Part shown: positions 54,385 to 62,743 of the stretch, piece after piece
Layout of the letters: each line of letters begins with the position of its first letter
How positions within the stretch are numbered: position 1 is the first letter of the stretch
Assembly: GCF_030769565.1 (NCBI RefSeq)
Contig: NZ_JAVCAP010000001.1
Span: forward strand, 276,161-340,160
Direction: 5' to 3'
Origin: Methylophilus aquaticus
GTDB lineage: Bacteria; Pseudomonadota; Gammaproteobacteria; Burkholderiales; Methylophilaceae
DNA: 64,000 bases
Notes under the pieces: generated by a model
Told to the model about the DNA's origin: nothing
What the model saw: the letters and a program-made list of their open reading frames with translations, nothing else
Database searches by the model: none
Position numbers and translations under genes: made by a program

Positions 54385-54969
54385 GTGGCGAGTGCGCAAG
54401 AAATATCAGATTTTTTACATCAAGTAGAAAAGAGAGCGTTCAGGCAAACAGCATTTGCTGTGCGTGATGATCATGCTGCGCTGGATATTGTGCAGGATGC
54501 CATGCTGAAGCTGGCGGAAAAATATCACAGCAAACCTGTCACCGAATATCCAATGCTGTTTCAGCGTATTTTGCAAAATACCATGCGCGATTATTGGCGC
54601 AGGCAAAAAGTAAGAACGATGTGGACTTCCTTGTTTTCTTCATTTGGAAGCCCGGATGACGAAGAGTATGATCCGCTGGAAACACTGGAGGTTGAGCAGG
54701 CTGATGCCGAGCCTTCTGGCCAGTTGGAACAGGTGCAAACCATGGCTATCATAGAAAAAGCATTAACCAGACTGCCGGCACGTCAACGGGAAGCCTTCGT
54801 CCTGCGTTATTGGGAGGAGTTAGATGTTGCAGAAACTGCCGAGGCGATGGGTTGCTCTGAAGGCAGTGTAAAAACACATTGCTCGAGGGCGGTGAGTGCA
54901 TTATCCCAGACCTTGATCCAGATGGGTCTCGGGAGTCAAGAGTTGAAAAAGACAGGAGCAAAAACATGA
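54385..54969 (+). CDS. ECF-type RNA polymerase sigma factor
   Basis: A 194-residue sigma-70 family protein with region 2 (VRDDHAALDIVQDAMLKLAEKYHSKP ... LFQRILQNTMRDYWRRQK) and region 4 (LTRLPARQREAFVLRYWEELDVAETAEAMGCSEGSVKTHCSRAVSAL). The starting codon is GTG at 54385, with GGAAG at good spacing. It overlaps the next gene by four bases (ATGA). The gene triplet with DUF3619 and DUF3106 proteins is common in Betaproteobacteria, which suggests the downstream membrane protein regulates the sigma factor, but no classical anti-sigma zinc motif is seen. Confidence 0.92.
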   Translation: MASAQEISDFLHQVEKRAFRQTAFAVRDDHAALDIVQDAMLKLAEKYHSKPVTEYPMLFQRILQNTMRDYWRRQKVRTMWTSLFSSFGSPDDEEYDPLETLEVEQADAEPSGQLEQVQTMAIIEKALTRLPARQREAFVLRYWEELDVAETAEAMGCSEGSVKTHCSRAVSALSQTLIQMGLGSQELKKTGAKT

Positions 54970-55340
54970 GGAACAAACGTCATCCAGAAGACGAGTTGCC
55001 TATTCCTTTGCGCCAATACTTGGACGTAAAAAAGCAAGCAGATACCTTGCCGTTGAGTCCTTCAGTGGAGTTGGGTCTGGCAAAAGCACGGCAGGCGGCT
55101 TTGAGACGCTTTGCTGCGCAAAAAAATAATACGCAGCGACTAACCGATATACTCGGGTGGGCTTCGTTTGGACACCCGCGTATGGTGGGTGCAGCAGCTT
55201 TGTCTGTGTGCCTGGTTGTGGGGGTCATGCTGATGATGGTAAGTCAACCCGAGGATGCGATGTTGCTCGGTGCCGATTTGCCGCTGGAGGCTTTTGTTGA
55301 TAACGGTTTCGAGCCTTGGCATTATTCTGATCAGATCTGA
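54966..55340 (+). CDS. DUF3619 family membrane protein, possible anti-sigma partner
   Basis: A 124-residue protein: a basic cytoplasmic N-terminal half (LGLAKARQAALRRFAAQK), one transmembrane helix (about 74-92, MVGAAALSVCLVVGVMLMMV), and a short acidic periplasmic tail (LEAFVDNGFEPWH). This is the DUF3619 layout. Its start codon overlaps the stop of the sigma factor gene, so the two are translated together, the usual arrangement for a sigma factor and its membrane inhibitor. Function is inferred only from position and topology. Confidence 0.8.
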   Translation: MRNKRHPEDELPIPLRQYLDVKKQADTLPLSPSVELGLAKARQAALRRFAAQKNNTQRLTDILGWASFGHPRMVGAAALSVCLVVGVMLMMVSQPEDAMLLGADLPLEAFVDNGFEPWHYSDQI

Positions 55341-55397
55341 TCGGTCTGACTGGCTATACGAGCGGTTTTTATTTTGGGATTGGAATAACGAGAAGTG

Positions 55398-55919
55398 ATG
55401 CAAAATCATTCAATCACATGGTCTAGGCTGGCATTGCTTTTTTGTGTGAGTCAGGGGTTTGTGCAAAGCGTTGTGAATGCTAATGAGGCGTTGTCTTTGA
55501 CTGCGCCCTCTTTGTTAATTGCAATGGGAGATATCGGGACGATCAAAAGTGAATTGACGCCCAGTGATCCCGCTTCAAATTTAACTTGGGTGCAGTTAAC
55601 AGACCAGCAACGTTCGGTACTTTCACCTCTGGCCACCGAGTGGGATAGTTTGCGCCCTTGGCAGCGAGAGAAAATGCTGGATATTGCCAAAGAGTATCCC
55701 AAAATGGATGCGCAAAAACAGCAGCGTATTCAGCACCGACTGGTTAAATGGAGTCGGATGACGCCTTATGAACGTGAGAATGCCCGCAAGCGATATCAGC
55801 AGTTTCAAAGTTTGAGTCCCGAAAAAAAGGAAGCTTTACGCAAGCAATGGAAAGAGCATCAGCGCAAATCAGCTGCCAGCGAAGGGTATGACCCTGAGTT
55901 TGATGGTGTCGAGCCTTGA
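55398..55919 (+). CDS. DUF3106 family secreted protein
   Basis: A 173-residue protein with a signal peptide (cleavage near VNA-NE), then the DUF3106 repeats: WVQLTDQQRSVLSPLATEWDSLRPWQREKMLDIAKEYPKMD and LVKWSRMTPYERENARKRYQQFQSLSPEKKEALRKQWKEHQ. The helical, Trp/Arg-rich repeats recall CpxP/Spy-like periplasmic sensors or chaperones, although homology to them is not shown. It is third in the sigma factor operon, 57 bases after the DUF3619 gene, so it may be the periplasmic sensor of the system. ATG 55398 preferred to a preceding GTG. Confidence 0.85.
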   Translation: MQNHSITWSRLALLFCVSQGFVQSVVNANEALSLTAPSLLIAMGDIGTIKSELTPSDPASNLTWVQLTDQQRSVLSPLATEWDSLRPWQREKMLDIAKEYPKMDAQKQQRIQHRLVKWSRMTPYERENARKRYQQFQSLSPEKKEALRKQWKEHQRKSAASEGYDPEFDGVEP

Positions 55920-55948
55920 TGCAATGGTTTTTGTCGGTAGCAATGACA

Positions 55949-55986
55949 CCATTAAAAAGGCCCGCAATTGCGGGCCTTTTTAATGG
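55949..55986. terminator. 38-base perfect palindrome, bidirectional terminator
   Basis: The 19-base arm starting CCATTAAAAAGGCCCGCAA is followed at once by its exact complement; the centre AATT forms the loop. Both strands present a GC stem then five U, ending the DUF3106 operon and the convergent PBP gene. Confidence 0.92.
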
Positions 55987-55995
55987 TCAATCTGA

Positions 55996-57108
55996 TTAGT
56001 TTGCATTTTCATTCAATGACTTACTCATGGATAGTCCAGTCAATACAATTTCCCCGTGCTGGTCTAGGGAGGATAATGTGTTGTAGTTATGCTCCATCCA
56101 TTTTTTTATGCGTCTGGCATCGCCAATGCGGGTTAGTTTTCCAACTGAGTCAAGTAGTACCATGATGAAGGGCTCGCCTGCAATGGTCGCTTGCATGACC
56201 AGGCAGCGGCCAGCTTCACTGATATAGCCAGTTTTGGATAAACCAATTTCCCAATTGCTTTGCTCTGCCCGTACGAGCGCATTGGTGTTATGAAAATGCA
56301 TGGGTTGTTGTCTGCGGGCAATTTGCAGGTCGTAGTCAGCCGTTGTTGTAATTTGGCGTATCAACGGGTATTGGTAAGCTGCATGCACCATTTTGGCCAA
56401 ATCTGACGCCGTAGAAATATTGTTGCTGGTGAGTCCGGTGGAGTCTTCAAAGCGTGTGTTCATCATGCCAAGACTGGCAGCCTTGCTGTTCATATCTTGG
56501 ATAAACCGTTGTTTGCCGCCTGGGTAATGCGTAGCCAATGCTGAAGCTGCGCGGTTTTCTGATGCAATCAGGGCAAGGTTAAGCAAATCTTCACGGGTCA
56601 TGGTGGTGCCGACGGGCAGGCGTGAGGAGGTGCCTTTGAGGTAGTCAACATCCATTTCGGTAATCGAAACTTGCTCACGCAAATCAAGTTTTGCATCCAG
56701 TACGACCATCGCCGTCATCAGCTTGGTAACCGAAGCAATGGGTGTGGGCGTGTCCAGGTTTTTTGAGTAAATAATTTCGTGGGTATTTTGGTTTATTACC
56801 AAGGCTTTGGTCGAAGCAATTGCGAGATTGGTGACGCTGGATTTTCCTTCATATGCGTCATACATGTCGGCTGCAATAGCTGGTTTTGCCGATTTACGGG
56901 CATGCGCATGCAGTTTTGTCGGACGCATTGCCTTTGTTTTTTCTTGATTCACGCGGTATTGGCTTGGAACGCGCGTGATGTATTTTTTTTGCTTGCTTGC
57001 TGATACATGCTGTTTTTTCACAGGCGACTTGGCCGCAGCGTGCTCAACAGGCGCAAACGCGAGTGAACTGACAAGTAATAACTTAAAACATCTAGTGAAA
57101 AAACCCAT
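55996..57108 (-). CDS. D-alanyl-D-alanine endopeptidase (PBP7-type)
   Basis: A periplasmic penicillin-binding protein of the peptidase S11 family, 370 residues. Signal peptide MGFFTRCFKLLLVSSLAFAP, then a basic linker, then the three active-site motifs: SVTK (Ser126, Lys129), SEN (Ser183) and KTG (Lys292, in LSKTGYISEAG). The short C-terminal part without a membrane-anchoring helix fits PbpG (PBP7) endopeptidases, which cut peptidoglycan cross-links, rather than DacA carboxypeptidases. The ATG at 57108 has AGGAAGG upstream. It is divergent from gcvH. Confidence 0.92.
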   Translation of the reverse strand: MGFFTRCFKLLLVSSLAFAPVEHAAAKSPVKKQHVSASKQKKYITRVPSQYRVNQEKTKAMRPTKLHAHARKSAKPAIAADMYDAYEGKSSVTNLAIASTKALVINQNTHEIIYSKNLDTPTPIASVTKLMTAMVVLDAKLDLREQVSITEMDVDYLKGTSSRLPVGTTMTREDLLNLALIASENRAASALATHYPGGKQRFIQDMNSKAASLGMMNTRFEDSTGLTSNNISTASDLAKMVHAAYQYPLIRQITTTADYDLQIARRQQPMHFHNTNALVRAEQSNWEIGLSKTGYISEAGRCLVMQATIAGEPFIMVLLDSVGKLTRIGDARRIKKWMEHNYNTLSSLDQHGEIVLTGLSMSKSLNENAN

Positions 57109-57288
57109 AATCAACCTTCCTGAATGCGAAGCCATTATTGCCCAATTGTTATTCAACGTCAATTACTTATCATCATTTATTCTTGTAAAAAATTAAACAT
57201 TTTATGTCTTTAGTTGGTAATAAGTTTTGGCCTGCTTGATGGACTGTGGCACAATAATTATTGCTTAAACTTTTGATTTTTAATTCAT

Positions 57289-57660
57289 ATGTCAACGATG
57301 TCGCAATACTTCTTTTCAAAAGATCATACATGGGCTGCTCGCAGCGATGACGGAGCTTGGTTGATCGGTATTACCGACTATGCACAGAATATGCTCGGAG
57401 ATGTTGTGTTTGTGGATCCTCCAGAATTGGGGCAGTCTGTGCAGCAGTTTGCGGTATGCGGTTTGGTTGAATCGGTCAAAACCGGCTCTGACTTATATGC
57501 GCCGTTGAGTGGTCGTGTGCTGGCAATCAATGAAGAGGTGTTGGCAAACCCTGAAAAGCTGAACGATGATCCTTATCGCGCATGGATTTTCAAGCTTGCC
57601 TCTGATGCTAGCGGTGAAGCTGAACTTTTGAATGAGGCCGCTTATCAGCAATTGCTATAA
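57289..57660 (+). CDS. gcvH: glycine cleavage system H protein, solitary
   Basis: A 123-residue lipoyl-carrier protein that shuttles the aminomethyl group of glycine between the P and T proteins and also serves as a lipoyl relay. The lipoylation site is Lys64 in GLVESVKTGSDLYAPLSG. The fold marks KDHTWAAR and GITDYAQNMLGDVVFVDPPELG are intact, and length is normal. No gcvT or gcvP gene is adjacent, which is less usual; it may act with distant copies or mainly in lipoate transfer. Its 3' end overlaps a small minus-strand ORF. Confidence 0.93.
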   Translation: MSTMSQYFFSKDHTWAARSDDGAWLIGITDYAQNMLGDVVFVDPPELGQSVQQFAVCGLVESVKTGSDLYAPLSGRVLAINEEVLANPEKLNDDPYRAWIFKLASDASGEAELLNEAAYQQLL

Positions 57661-57846
57661 ATCACTATTCATTTTTTGACTGATAATCAGTGTTGGGCTG
57701 TTTTGCGCCAATGCGGCGTGACTGGCAGCCGCTGATTGATCTTGGTGCAGGCGCAGCAGGGGCAGGTGCGTATTTAGGTCTCGACTGGTTAATCCCAGAA
57801 ATATCAGCGTTCCAATGATGCTGCTTGTTTTTAAGTGGTGTTGCAT
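57655..57846 (-). CDS. small hypothetical exported or membrane peptide (63 aa)
   Basis: A 63-residue protein that I do not recognise. It has a basic start (MQHHLKTSS), a short hydrophobic stretch (IIGTLIFLGL) and a polar, His/Gln/Ala-rich remainder. A strong AGGAG ribosome-binding site lies six to seven bases before the ATG, which is the main reason for calling it. Its end overlaps the gcvH stop by six bases. It could be a short secreted peptide; coding conservation needs comparison with relatives. Confidence 0.45.
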   Translation of the reverse strand: MQHHLKTSSIIGTLIFLGLTSRDLNTHLPLLRLHQDQSAAASHAALAQNSPTLIISQKMNSDL

Positions 57847-57892
57847 GGGTTGCTCCTAAAGTCTTTTTAATTCAATCACATCACATCGATTT

Positions 57893-57922
57893 TTGCGATT
57901 CGGAATGTGAATCGGTTATAAT
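57893..57922 (+). promoter_or_regulatory. sigma-70 promoter of fmdB
   Basis: TTGCGA (57893-57898) and a consensus TATAAT (57917-57922) with an 18-base spacer. The fmdB start is 46 bases downstream, and DUF502 and aspS follow, so this likely drives the fmdB-DUF502-aspS unit. Confidence 0.75.
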
Positions 57923-57967
57923 CTGAATGTGTTTTTTCCTTGTTGTTTAAGAGTTGCGCTTTAAAAT

Positions 57968-58231
57968 ATGCCTATCTACGATTTTGAATGCAGTCATTGT
58001 GGTTATCAGAAGGAGTTGATGCGTAAGGTGTCCGCACCCGCAGTGGATATTTGCCCACAATGTCAGCAATCAACATTTGCCAAAAAAGTCTCTGCACCCA
58101 GCTTTCAGCTGACAGGAAGTGGCTGGTATGCAACTGATTTCAAAAACAAAACAAGCGCTGGTTCAGGGGGGAAATCCGCTGACTCTGACAGTGAAGCTGC
58201 AAAATGTGCACCTGGCTGTGCTTGCCACTGA
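57968..58231 (+). CDS. FmdB family zinc-ribbon protein
   Basis: An 87-residue protein with the FmdB N-terminal zinc ribbon: MPIYDFECSHCGYQKELMRKVS and DICPQCQQSTFAKKVSAPSF, giving two CxxC pairs, then a disordered Ser/Gly region and a cysteine-rich end (KCAPGCACH). FmdB was named from methylotroph formamidase/amidase regulation, but most members are of unknown role. It lies 12 bases before the DUF502 gene and two genes before aspS, a conserved betaproteobacterial order. Confidence 0.93.
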   Translation: MPIYDFECSHCGYQKELMRKVSAPAVDICPQCQQSTFAKKVSAPSFQLTGSGWYATDFKNKTSAGSGGKSADSDSEAAKCAPGCACH

Positions 58232-58243
58232 TCCGGTGACGAT

Positions 58244-58843
58244 ATGAAAAAATACTTTATTACCGGTTTGCTTGTGTTGGTCCCACTGTTTATTACGGTC
58301 TGGGTGCTTAAAACTTTAGTGCAAACACTGGATCAAAGTCTGTTGCTTTTGCCTGTTGCATGGCGCCCAGAAGCCTTGCTGGGTGTTGATATTCCCGGGT
58401 TTGGCGTAATTTTGACCGTCGCTATTGTGCTTTCGGTAGGGCTTGTGGCCACCAATATTTTTGGCCAGCAACTGATCGAGTTGTGGGAAGGCTTGCTGGT
58501 CAGGGTGCCGGTAGTTAAATCTATTTATTCCAGTGTCAAGCAAGTGTCTGACACCTTGTTTTCTGATTCCGGCAATGCGTTTCGTCAGGCTTTGCTGATT
58601 CAGTATCCGCGTGAGGGTGTATGGACAATCGCCTTTTTAACGGGCACCCCTGGTGGGGATGTCGCCAACCATTTGCAGGGTGAATATGTCAGTGTGTATG
58701 TCCCTACTACGCCTAATCCCACTTCAGGTTTCTTTCTGATGCTACCCAAGTCTGACGTGATCGCGCTGGATATGAGTGTGGATCAAGCCTTGAAATACAT
58801 CATCAGCATGGGTACAGTGGCGCCTTCGCTCAAAAACCATTAA
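58244..58843 (+). CDS. DUF502 family membrane protein
   Basis: A 199-residue protein with two N-terminal transmembrane helices (about 5-25, [18 protein letters not shown], and 52-72, [19 protein letters not shown]) and a soluble domain containing [19 protein letters not shown] and [17 protein letters not shown], the two best conserved motifs of DUF502. A plant homologue has been tied to membrane trafficking, but bacterial function is unknown. It is between fmdB and aspS. Confidence 0.92.
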   Translation: MKKYFITGLLVLVPLFITVWVLKTLVQTLDQSLLLLPVAWRPEALLGVDIPGFGVILTVAIVLSVGLVATNIFGQQLIELWEGLLVRVPVVKSIYSSVKQVSDTLFSDSGNAFRQALLIQYPREGVWTIAFLTGTPGGDVANHLQGEYVSVYVPTTPNPTSGFFLMLPKSDVIALDMSVDQALKYIISMGTVAPSLKNH

Positions 58844-58874
58844 TTCGCAATTCTTTCACTTATTTAAAACTATT

Positions 58875-60662
58875 ATGATGCGTACACATTACTGCGGACA
58901 TTTAAACCGCGAACATATTGGACAAACCGTGACGTTGTGTGGCTGGGCCCACCGTCGTCGTGACCACGGTGGCGTGATTTTTATTGACTTGCGTGACCGT
59001 GAAGGCCTTGCGCAAATTGTCATTGACCCCGACACCAAAGAAGCGTTTTCGATGGCAGAAACCGTACGCAGTGAGTTTGTGCTAAAAGTCACCTGTAAAG
59101 TACGGGCGCGCCCTGAGGGCACAGTAAACCCTAACTTACCAACGGGTGAAGTGGAAATGCTGGCGACCGAGATTGAAGTGCTGAATCCTTCACTGACGCC
59201 ACCGTTTATGCTGGATGACGACAATCTCACCGAAACCGTGCGCCTGGAACATCGCTATATCGACCTGCGTCGTCCGGCCATGCAGAAAAACCTCATGCTG
59301 CGCTACAAGGTGGCCAAAAACCTGCGCGACTATCTGGACGAAAACGGCTTTGTCGAGGTGGAAACGCCGATGTTGACCCGTTCCACGCCAGAAGGTGCGC
59401 GCGATTATCTGGTGCCCAGCCGTGTGCACCATGGCCAATTTTTTGCGCTGCCACAATCTCCACAGCTGTTTAAACAGTTGCTGATGGTGTCTGGTTTTGA
59501 TCGCTACTTCCAGATCACCAAATGCTTCCGTGACGAAGATTTGCGCGCAGACCGTCAACCAGAATTTACCCAGGTGGATATTGAAACTTCGTTCCTGGAA
59601 GAAAATGAGATCATGGACATCGTTGAAGAGATGATCCGCCGCATGCTGAAAAAGGTACAGGATGTGGAATTGCCAGCCAAGTTTCCGCGTATGCCATTCT
59701 CTGAAGCCATGAACCGTTACGGCTCAGACAAGCCAGACATGCGCGTGACGCTTGAAATCACTGAGCTCAGTGATGTCATGAAAGATGTCGACTTTAAAGT
59801 GTTCGCAGGTGCTGCCAATATGGTGGGCGGTAGAGTTGCAGCGATTCGCGTACCTAACGGCGCAGCGATCAGCCGTTCTGAGATTGATGCTTACACCGAG
59901 TTTGTCAAAATCTACGGCGCTAAGGGCTTGGCGTACATCAAAATCAACGACATCACCAAACTCAACGAAGAAGGCTTGCAAAGCCCCATCGTTAAAAATA
60001 TCCACGTGAACGCGTTACAAGCCATTATTGACCGCACCGGCGCACAAAACGGCGACATCGTGTTTTTTGGTGCAGACAAAGCCAAAATCGTCAACGAGGC
60101 TTTGGGCGCATTACGCACCAAAGTCGGTCACGAAAAAGGCCACGTCGATGGTCGCGCTTGGGCGCCATTGTGGGTGGTTGACTTCCCCATGTTTGAGCAC
60201 GACGAAGAAAATGACCGCTGGGTCGCGCTTCACCATCCGTTTACCGCGCCGAAAGAAGGCCACGAAGACATGCTCGCCACTGACCCAGGCGCATGCTTGT
60301 CCAAGGCCTACGACATGGTGCTCAACGGCTGGGAGGTCGGCGGCGGCTCAGTGCGTATCCACAAGCAGGAAGTGCAATCCAAAGTCTTCGACGCCCTTAA
60401 AATCAGCCGCGAAGAAGCCCAGGAAAAATTCGGCTTCTTGCTTGATGCCTTGCAATACGGCGCACCTCCGCATGGCGGCCTAGCCTTCGGTTTAGACCGC
60501 TTAGTGACTTTGATGACAGGCGCTGAATCGATCCGTGACGTGATTGCCTTCCCGAAAACTCAGCGCGCACAATGTCTGATGACCAATGCGCCGAACGAAG
60601 TGGATGAGAAGCAGTTGCGCGAGTTGCACATACGTGTGCGTACGCAAAACGTCGCTGGCTAA
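58875..60662 (+). CDS. aspS: aspartyl-tRNA synthetase
   Basis: Class II synthetase of 595 residues, the long bacterial form. It has the N-terminal OB-fold ([23 protein letters not shown]), motif 1, motif 2 ([24 protein letters not shown]), the bacterial GAD insertion domain, and motif 3 ([16 protein letters not shown]). In Betaproteobacteria AspRS is often non-discriminating and also charges tRNA-Asn; I cannot decide that here. Two consecutive ATG codons start the gene. A terminator follows at 60690. Confidence 0.98.
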   Translation: MMRTHYCGHLNREHIGQTVTLCGWAHRRRDHGGVIFIDLRDREGLAQIVIDPDTKEAFSMAETVRSEFVLKVTCKVRARPEGTVNPNLPTGEVEMLATEIEVLNPSLTPPFMLDDDNLTETVRLEHRYIDLRRPAMQKNLMLRYKVAKNLRDYLDENGFVEVETPMLTRSTPEGARDYLVPSRVHHGQFFALPQSPQLFKQLLMVSGFDRYFQITKCFRDEDLRADRQPEFTQVDIETSFLEENEIMDIVEEMIRRMLKKVQDVELPAKFPRMPFSEAMNRYGSDKPDMRVTLEITELSDVMKDVDFKVFAGAANMVGGRVAAIRVPNGAAISRSEIDAYTEFVKIYGAKGLAYIKINDITKLNEEGLQSPIVKNIHVNALQAIIDRTGAQNGDIVFFGADKAKIVNEALGALRTKVGHEKGHVDGRAWAPLWVVDFPMFEHDEENDRWVALHHPFTAPKEGHEDMLATDPGACLSKAYDMVLNGWEVGGGSVRIHKQEVQSKVFDALKISREEAQEKFGFLLDALQYGAPPHGGLAFGLDRLVTLMTGAESIRDVIAFPKTQRAQCLMTNAPNEVDEKQLRELHIRVRTQNVAG

Positions 60663-60689
60663 TCCAATGCAGCCAGCTGCTGGAGTTGA

Positions 60690-60721
60690 AACGCGCCTGT
60701 CATTGTGTAGGCGCGTTTTTT
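60690..60721 (+). terminator. terminator after aspS
   Basis: AACGCGCCT pairs with AGGCGCGTT around a ten-base loop and is followed by T residues. It lies 27 bases after aspS and just ahead of apt. Confidence 0.85.
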
Positions 60722-60742
60722 ATTGAACGCTCGGGGACCTTC

Positions 60743-61267
60743 ATGTTTGCATCCACTATTCGTACCATTGCGGATTATCCGAAACCAGGCATACAGTTCC
60801 GGGATATTACAACCTTGCTTAAAGACCGGGTGGCTTTTAATGCGATGGTGGATGCGCTGGCCTTGCATTATGCAAATGTGCGACTAGATAAAGTGGCGGC
60901 AATAGAGTCGCGCGGGTTTATTATAGGAGCGGCGTTGGCCAGTAAGCTTGAGTTGGGTTTTGTCCCGGTACGCAAGCGCGGTAAATTGCCCGCGGAAACG
61001 GTTATGCAGCCTTACAAGCTTGAGTATGGTGAAGACGCGCTGGAAATACATGTGGATGCGGTCACGGAGGGCGAGCAATTGTTACTGGTAGATGACCTGA
61101 TTGCCACTGGTGGCACGGCCATGGCTGCAATGACGCTGGTCAGGCGCTTGGGTGGCGTGGTCGAACATGCTGCATTTGTGGTTGACTTGCCCGCGCTTGG
61201 CGGGTTGCAACAATTGCAGTCTGCAGGCGTCAAACCCTTTGTCTTGTGTCAATTTGATGGGCACTAG
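60743..61267 (+). CDS. apt: adenine phosphoribosyltransferase
   Basis: Salvages adenine to AMP with PRPP. The 174-residue enzyme starts MFASTIRTIADYPKPGIQFRD; DITTLLKD, ESRGFIIGAALA, VRKRGKLP and the PRPP-binding loop LLLVDDLIATGGTA are all present. The ATG at 60743 sits after GGGGA; the in-frame extension to 60686 runs through the aspS terminator and is not used. It follows the terminator, so it must have its own promoter or rely on read-through. Confidence 0.97.
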   Translation: MFASTIRTIADYPKPGIQFRDITTLLKDRVAFNAMVDALALHYANVRLDKVAAIESRGFIIGAALASKLELGFVPVRKRGKLPAETVMQPYKLEYGEDALEIHVDAVTEGEQLLLVDDLIATGGTAMAAMTLVRRLGGVVEHAAFVVDLPALGGLQQLQSAGVKPFVLCQFDGH

Positions 61268-61324
61268 TGTTGATATCATCTGCGTTGTCCATGCCATGGA
61301 ACTATTCTTAGAGACGGGAGCATC

Positions 61325-61756
61325 ATGCCACTGACTGAAATTAACCACGTGAATTTTCGCACTGACCGCGAAACCATGCATCTGCTGCGTGATTTCTACT
61401 GTAACGTACTAGGGTTAACAGTGGGCAAGCGTGTGGCCAGTACCACCTATGGCTACTGGTTATACATAGGTGAAAACGACGTCATTCATCTGGCCGAATA
61501 CAAGACGTCGGAACCGCCCCAATTACATGTGCACGGCACCTATGACCATGTATCATTCACCTGTACCGATATGCCCGCCATGGAGGTACAGTTGCAGGCA
61601 CATGGCATGACTTATACCACGCGAATCTTGGCCAATGGTGTACGTCAAATCAATCTGAAAGACCCTGCAGGCAATGGTGTGGAGCTAAACTTCGAGGAAT
61701 ACCGTGATCCTGCCTATGTGATGCGTCCATCGGGAGACCCAAGCAAGCTGGTTTAG
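61325..61756 (+). CDS. VOC superfamily (glyoxalase/dioxygenase fold) protein
   Basis: A 143-residue protein with the paired beta-alpha-beta-beta-beta modules of the VOC superfamily. Likely metal ligands are His8 (INHVNFRT), a His in the DYDHVSF-like segment YDHVSFTC, and Glu in NGVELNFEE. These sites suit a glyoxalase, fosfomycin-resistance or ring-cleaving type enzyme, and the substrate cannot be told. GGGAG lies six bases before the ATG. It stands between apt and the SoxYZ gene. Confidence 0.85.
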   Translation: MPLTEINHVNFRTDRETMHLLRDFYCNVLGLTVGKRVASTTYGYWLYIGENDVIHLAEYKTSEPPQLHVHGTYDHVSFTCTDMPAMEVQLQAHGMTYTTRILANGVRQINLKDPAGNGVELNFEEYRDPAYVMRPSGDPSKLV

Positions 61757-61762
61757 TGGCTT

Positions 61763-61778
61763 TGTGATGTGAATCACA
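61763..61778 (+). promoter_or_regulatory. CRP/FNR-family binding site upstream of the SoxYZ gene
   Basis: TGTGATGTGAATCACA is an exact TGTGA-N6-TCACA palindrome, the consensus for CRP-type regulators. It lies 77 bases before the SoxYZ-like start codon and 7 bases after the VOC gene stop, a position suited to activation of the carrier gene. A regulator of the CRP/FNR family (CRP, Vfr, Dnr or FnrN type) is inferred; none is encoded in the window. Confidence 0.6.
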
Positions 61779-61854
61779 TATCCCGCAGGGATTTCGATTA
61801 AGAATATGCTACAGACATGATTGTCGTATCAATGAGTGATTATCGGGGGAAGTG

Positions 61855-62643
61855 ATGAAAAAAATATGGATAGTGCTGGCAGCGACGTCTGCCTTGTGGG
61901 TGTCGGGATGGGCGCAGGCAGAAGCGGATCCGAAGTTGTGGTCAGTGGTGAAGGAAGCCTTTTTTCCCAAGCGAGACATTCAAGAAGTTGAGTTTCTCAA
62001 GGTGGATGGGCCTAAACGTGCGGAGAGCGGTGCACAAGTGCCCGTGACCTTTACCTATGACAAGGCCGCTGCCAATGGGGTTGTACTCAAGAAGTTGTAT
62101 GTGATTGTGGATGCCAACCCCATCCAGTTAGCCTCCACCTATCACCTGACCGATATGCTGGGGGGATTCCAAATGTCTACCCGTATCCGTCAGGAAACCG
62201 ATTCTTTTGTGCGTTTGATAGGGGAAACTGCAGATGGCAAGCTTTACATGGGTAAGCGCGAGATCCGTGCAGCTGGTGGCTGTGGCGGAACAGTAGACAA
62301 CAATGAGTCAGAAGTGCGCGCGGCGGCGGGTAAAATCAAACTGAGTGCAGATGTTCCCAAATTTGGCGAAGCCTCAACAACGACCTTCAACATCAAGCAC
62401 GTGATGCGGACCGGGCTGCAGCGTGACTTGGTATCGCAAGGGTATGTGCCAGCCTTTTACATCAATAAAACAGTGTTTACCTACAATGGGAAAGAGTTAA
62501 TGACGGTAGACGTGGGCGTAGGTACCAGTGAAGATCCTTATATGAAATTCAGCTTTATCCCGGATGCACCAGGGACGCTGGAAGTGGTGGCAACCGATAA
62601 TGAAGGCAAGACCTTCAGTAAATCAATTAATGTTAACAACTAA
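61855..62643 (+). CDS. quinoprotein dehydrogenase-associated SoxYZ-like carrier
   Basis: A 262-residue periplasmic fusion of SoxY-like (about 40-150) and SoxZ-like (about 155-262) domains with a Sec signal peptide (cleavage near AQA-EA). The carrier cysteine Cys143 is in RAAGGCGGTVD, the GGCGG motif of SoxY swinging arms, here placed internally at the end of the SoxY domain. Such fusions occur beside XoxF or other PQQ-alcohol dehydrogenase genes in methylotrophs; no such gene is near here. The paralogue at 30580 has a degenerate cysteine motif and a Tat-type signal. GGGGGA precedes the ATG. A CRP-like site lies upstream and a terminator follows. Confidence 0.9.
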   Translation: MKKIWIVLAATSALWVSGWAQAEADPKLWSVVKEAFFPKRDIQEVEFLKVDGPKRAESGAQVPVTFTYDKAAANGVVLKKLYVIVDANPIQLASTYHLTDMLGGFQMSTRIRQETDSFVRLIGETADGKLYMGKREIRAAGGCGGTVDNNESEVRAAAGKIKLSADVPKFGEASTTTFNIKHVMRTGLQRDLVSQGYVPAFYINKTVFTYNGKELMTVDVGVGTSEDPYMKFSFIPDAPGTLEVVATDNEGKTFSKSINVNN

Positions 62644-62663
62644 GCATTTGTGGACTGGAAACC

Positions 62664-62686
62664 AAGGCCTCGCAAGAGGCCTTTTT
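62664..62686 (+). terminator. terminator of the SoxYZ-like gene
   Basis: AAGGCCTC pairs with GAGGCCTT around GCAA and is followed by T residues. It lies 20 bases after the stop codon and makes the carrier gene monocistronic. Confidence 0.88.
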
Positions 62687-62743
62687 GTTTTTTGCATGCA
62701 GTAAAAATGATAAAATACCCTAATCAGAGTAAGGAGATTTGGC

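Noticed and set aside
57249-57265. TGGCAC...TTGC upstream of gcvH as a sigma-54 promoter
   Set aside because: The GG to GC spacing is 13 bases instead of the required 10.
57109-57288. Glycine riboswitch upstream of gcvH
   Set aside because: The leader is AT-rich and short with no conserved glycine aptamer core.
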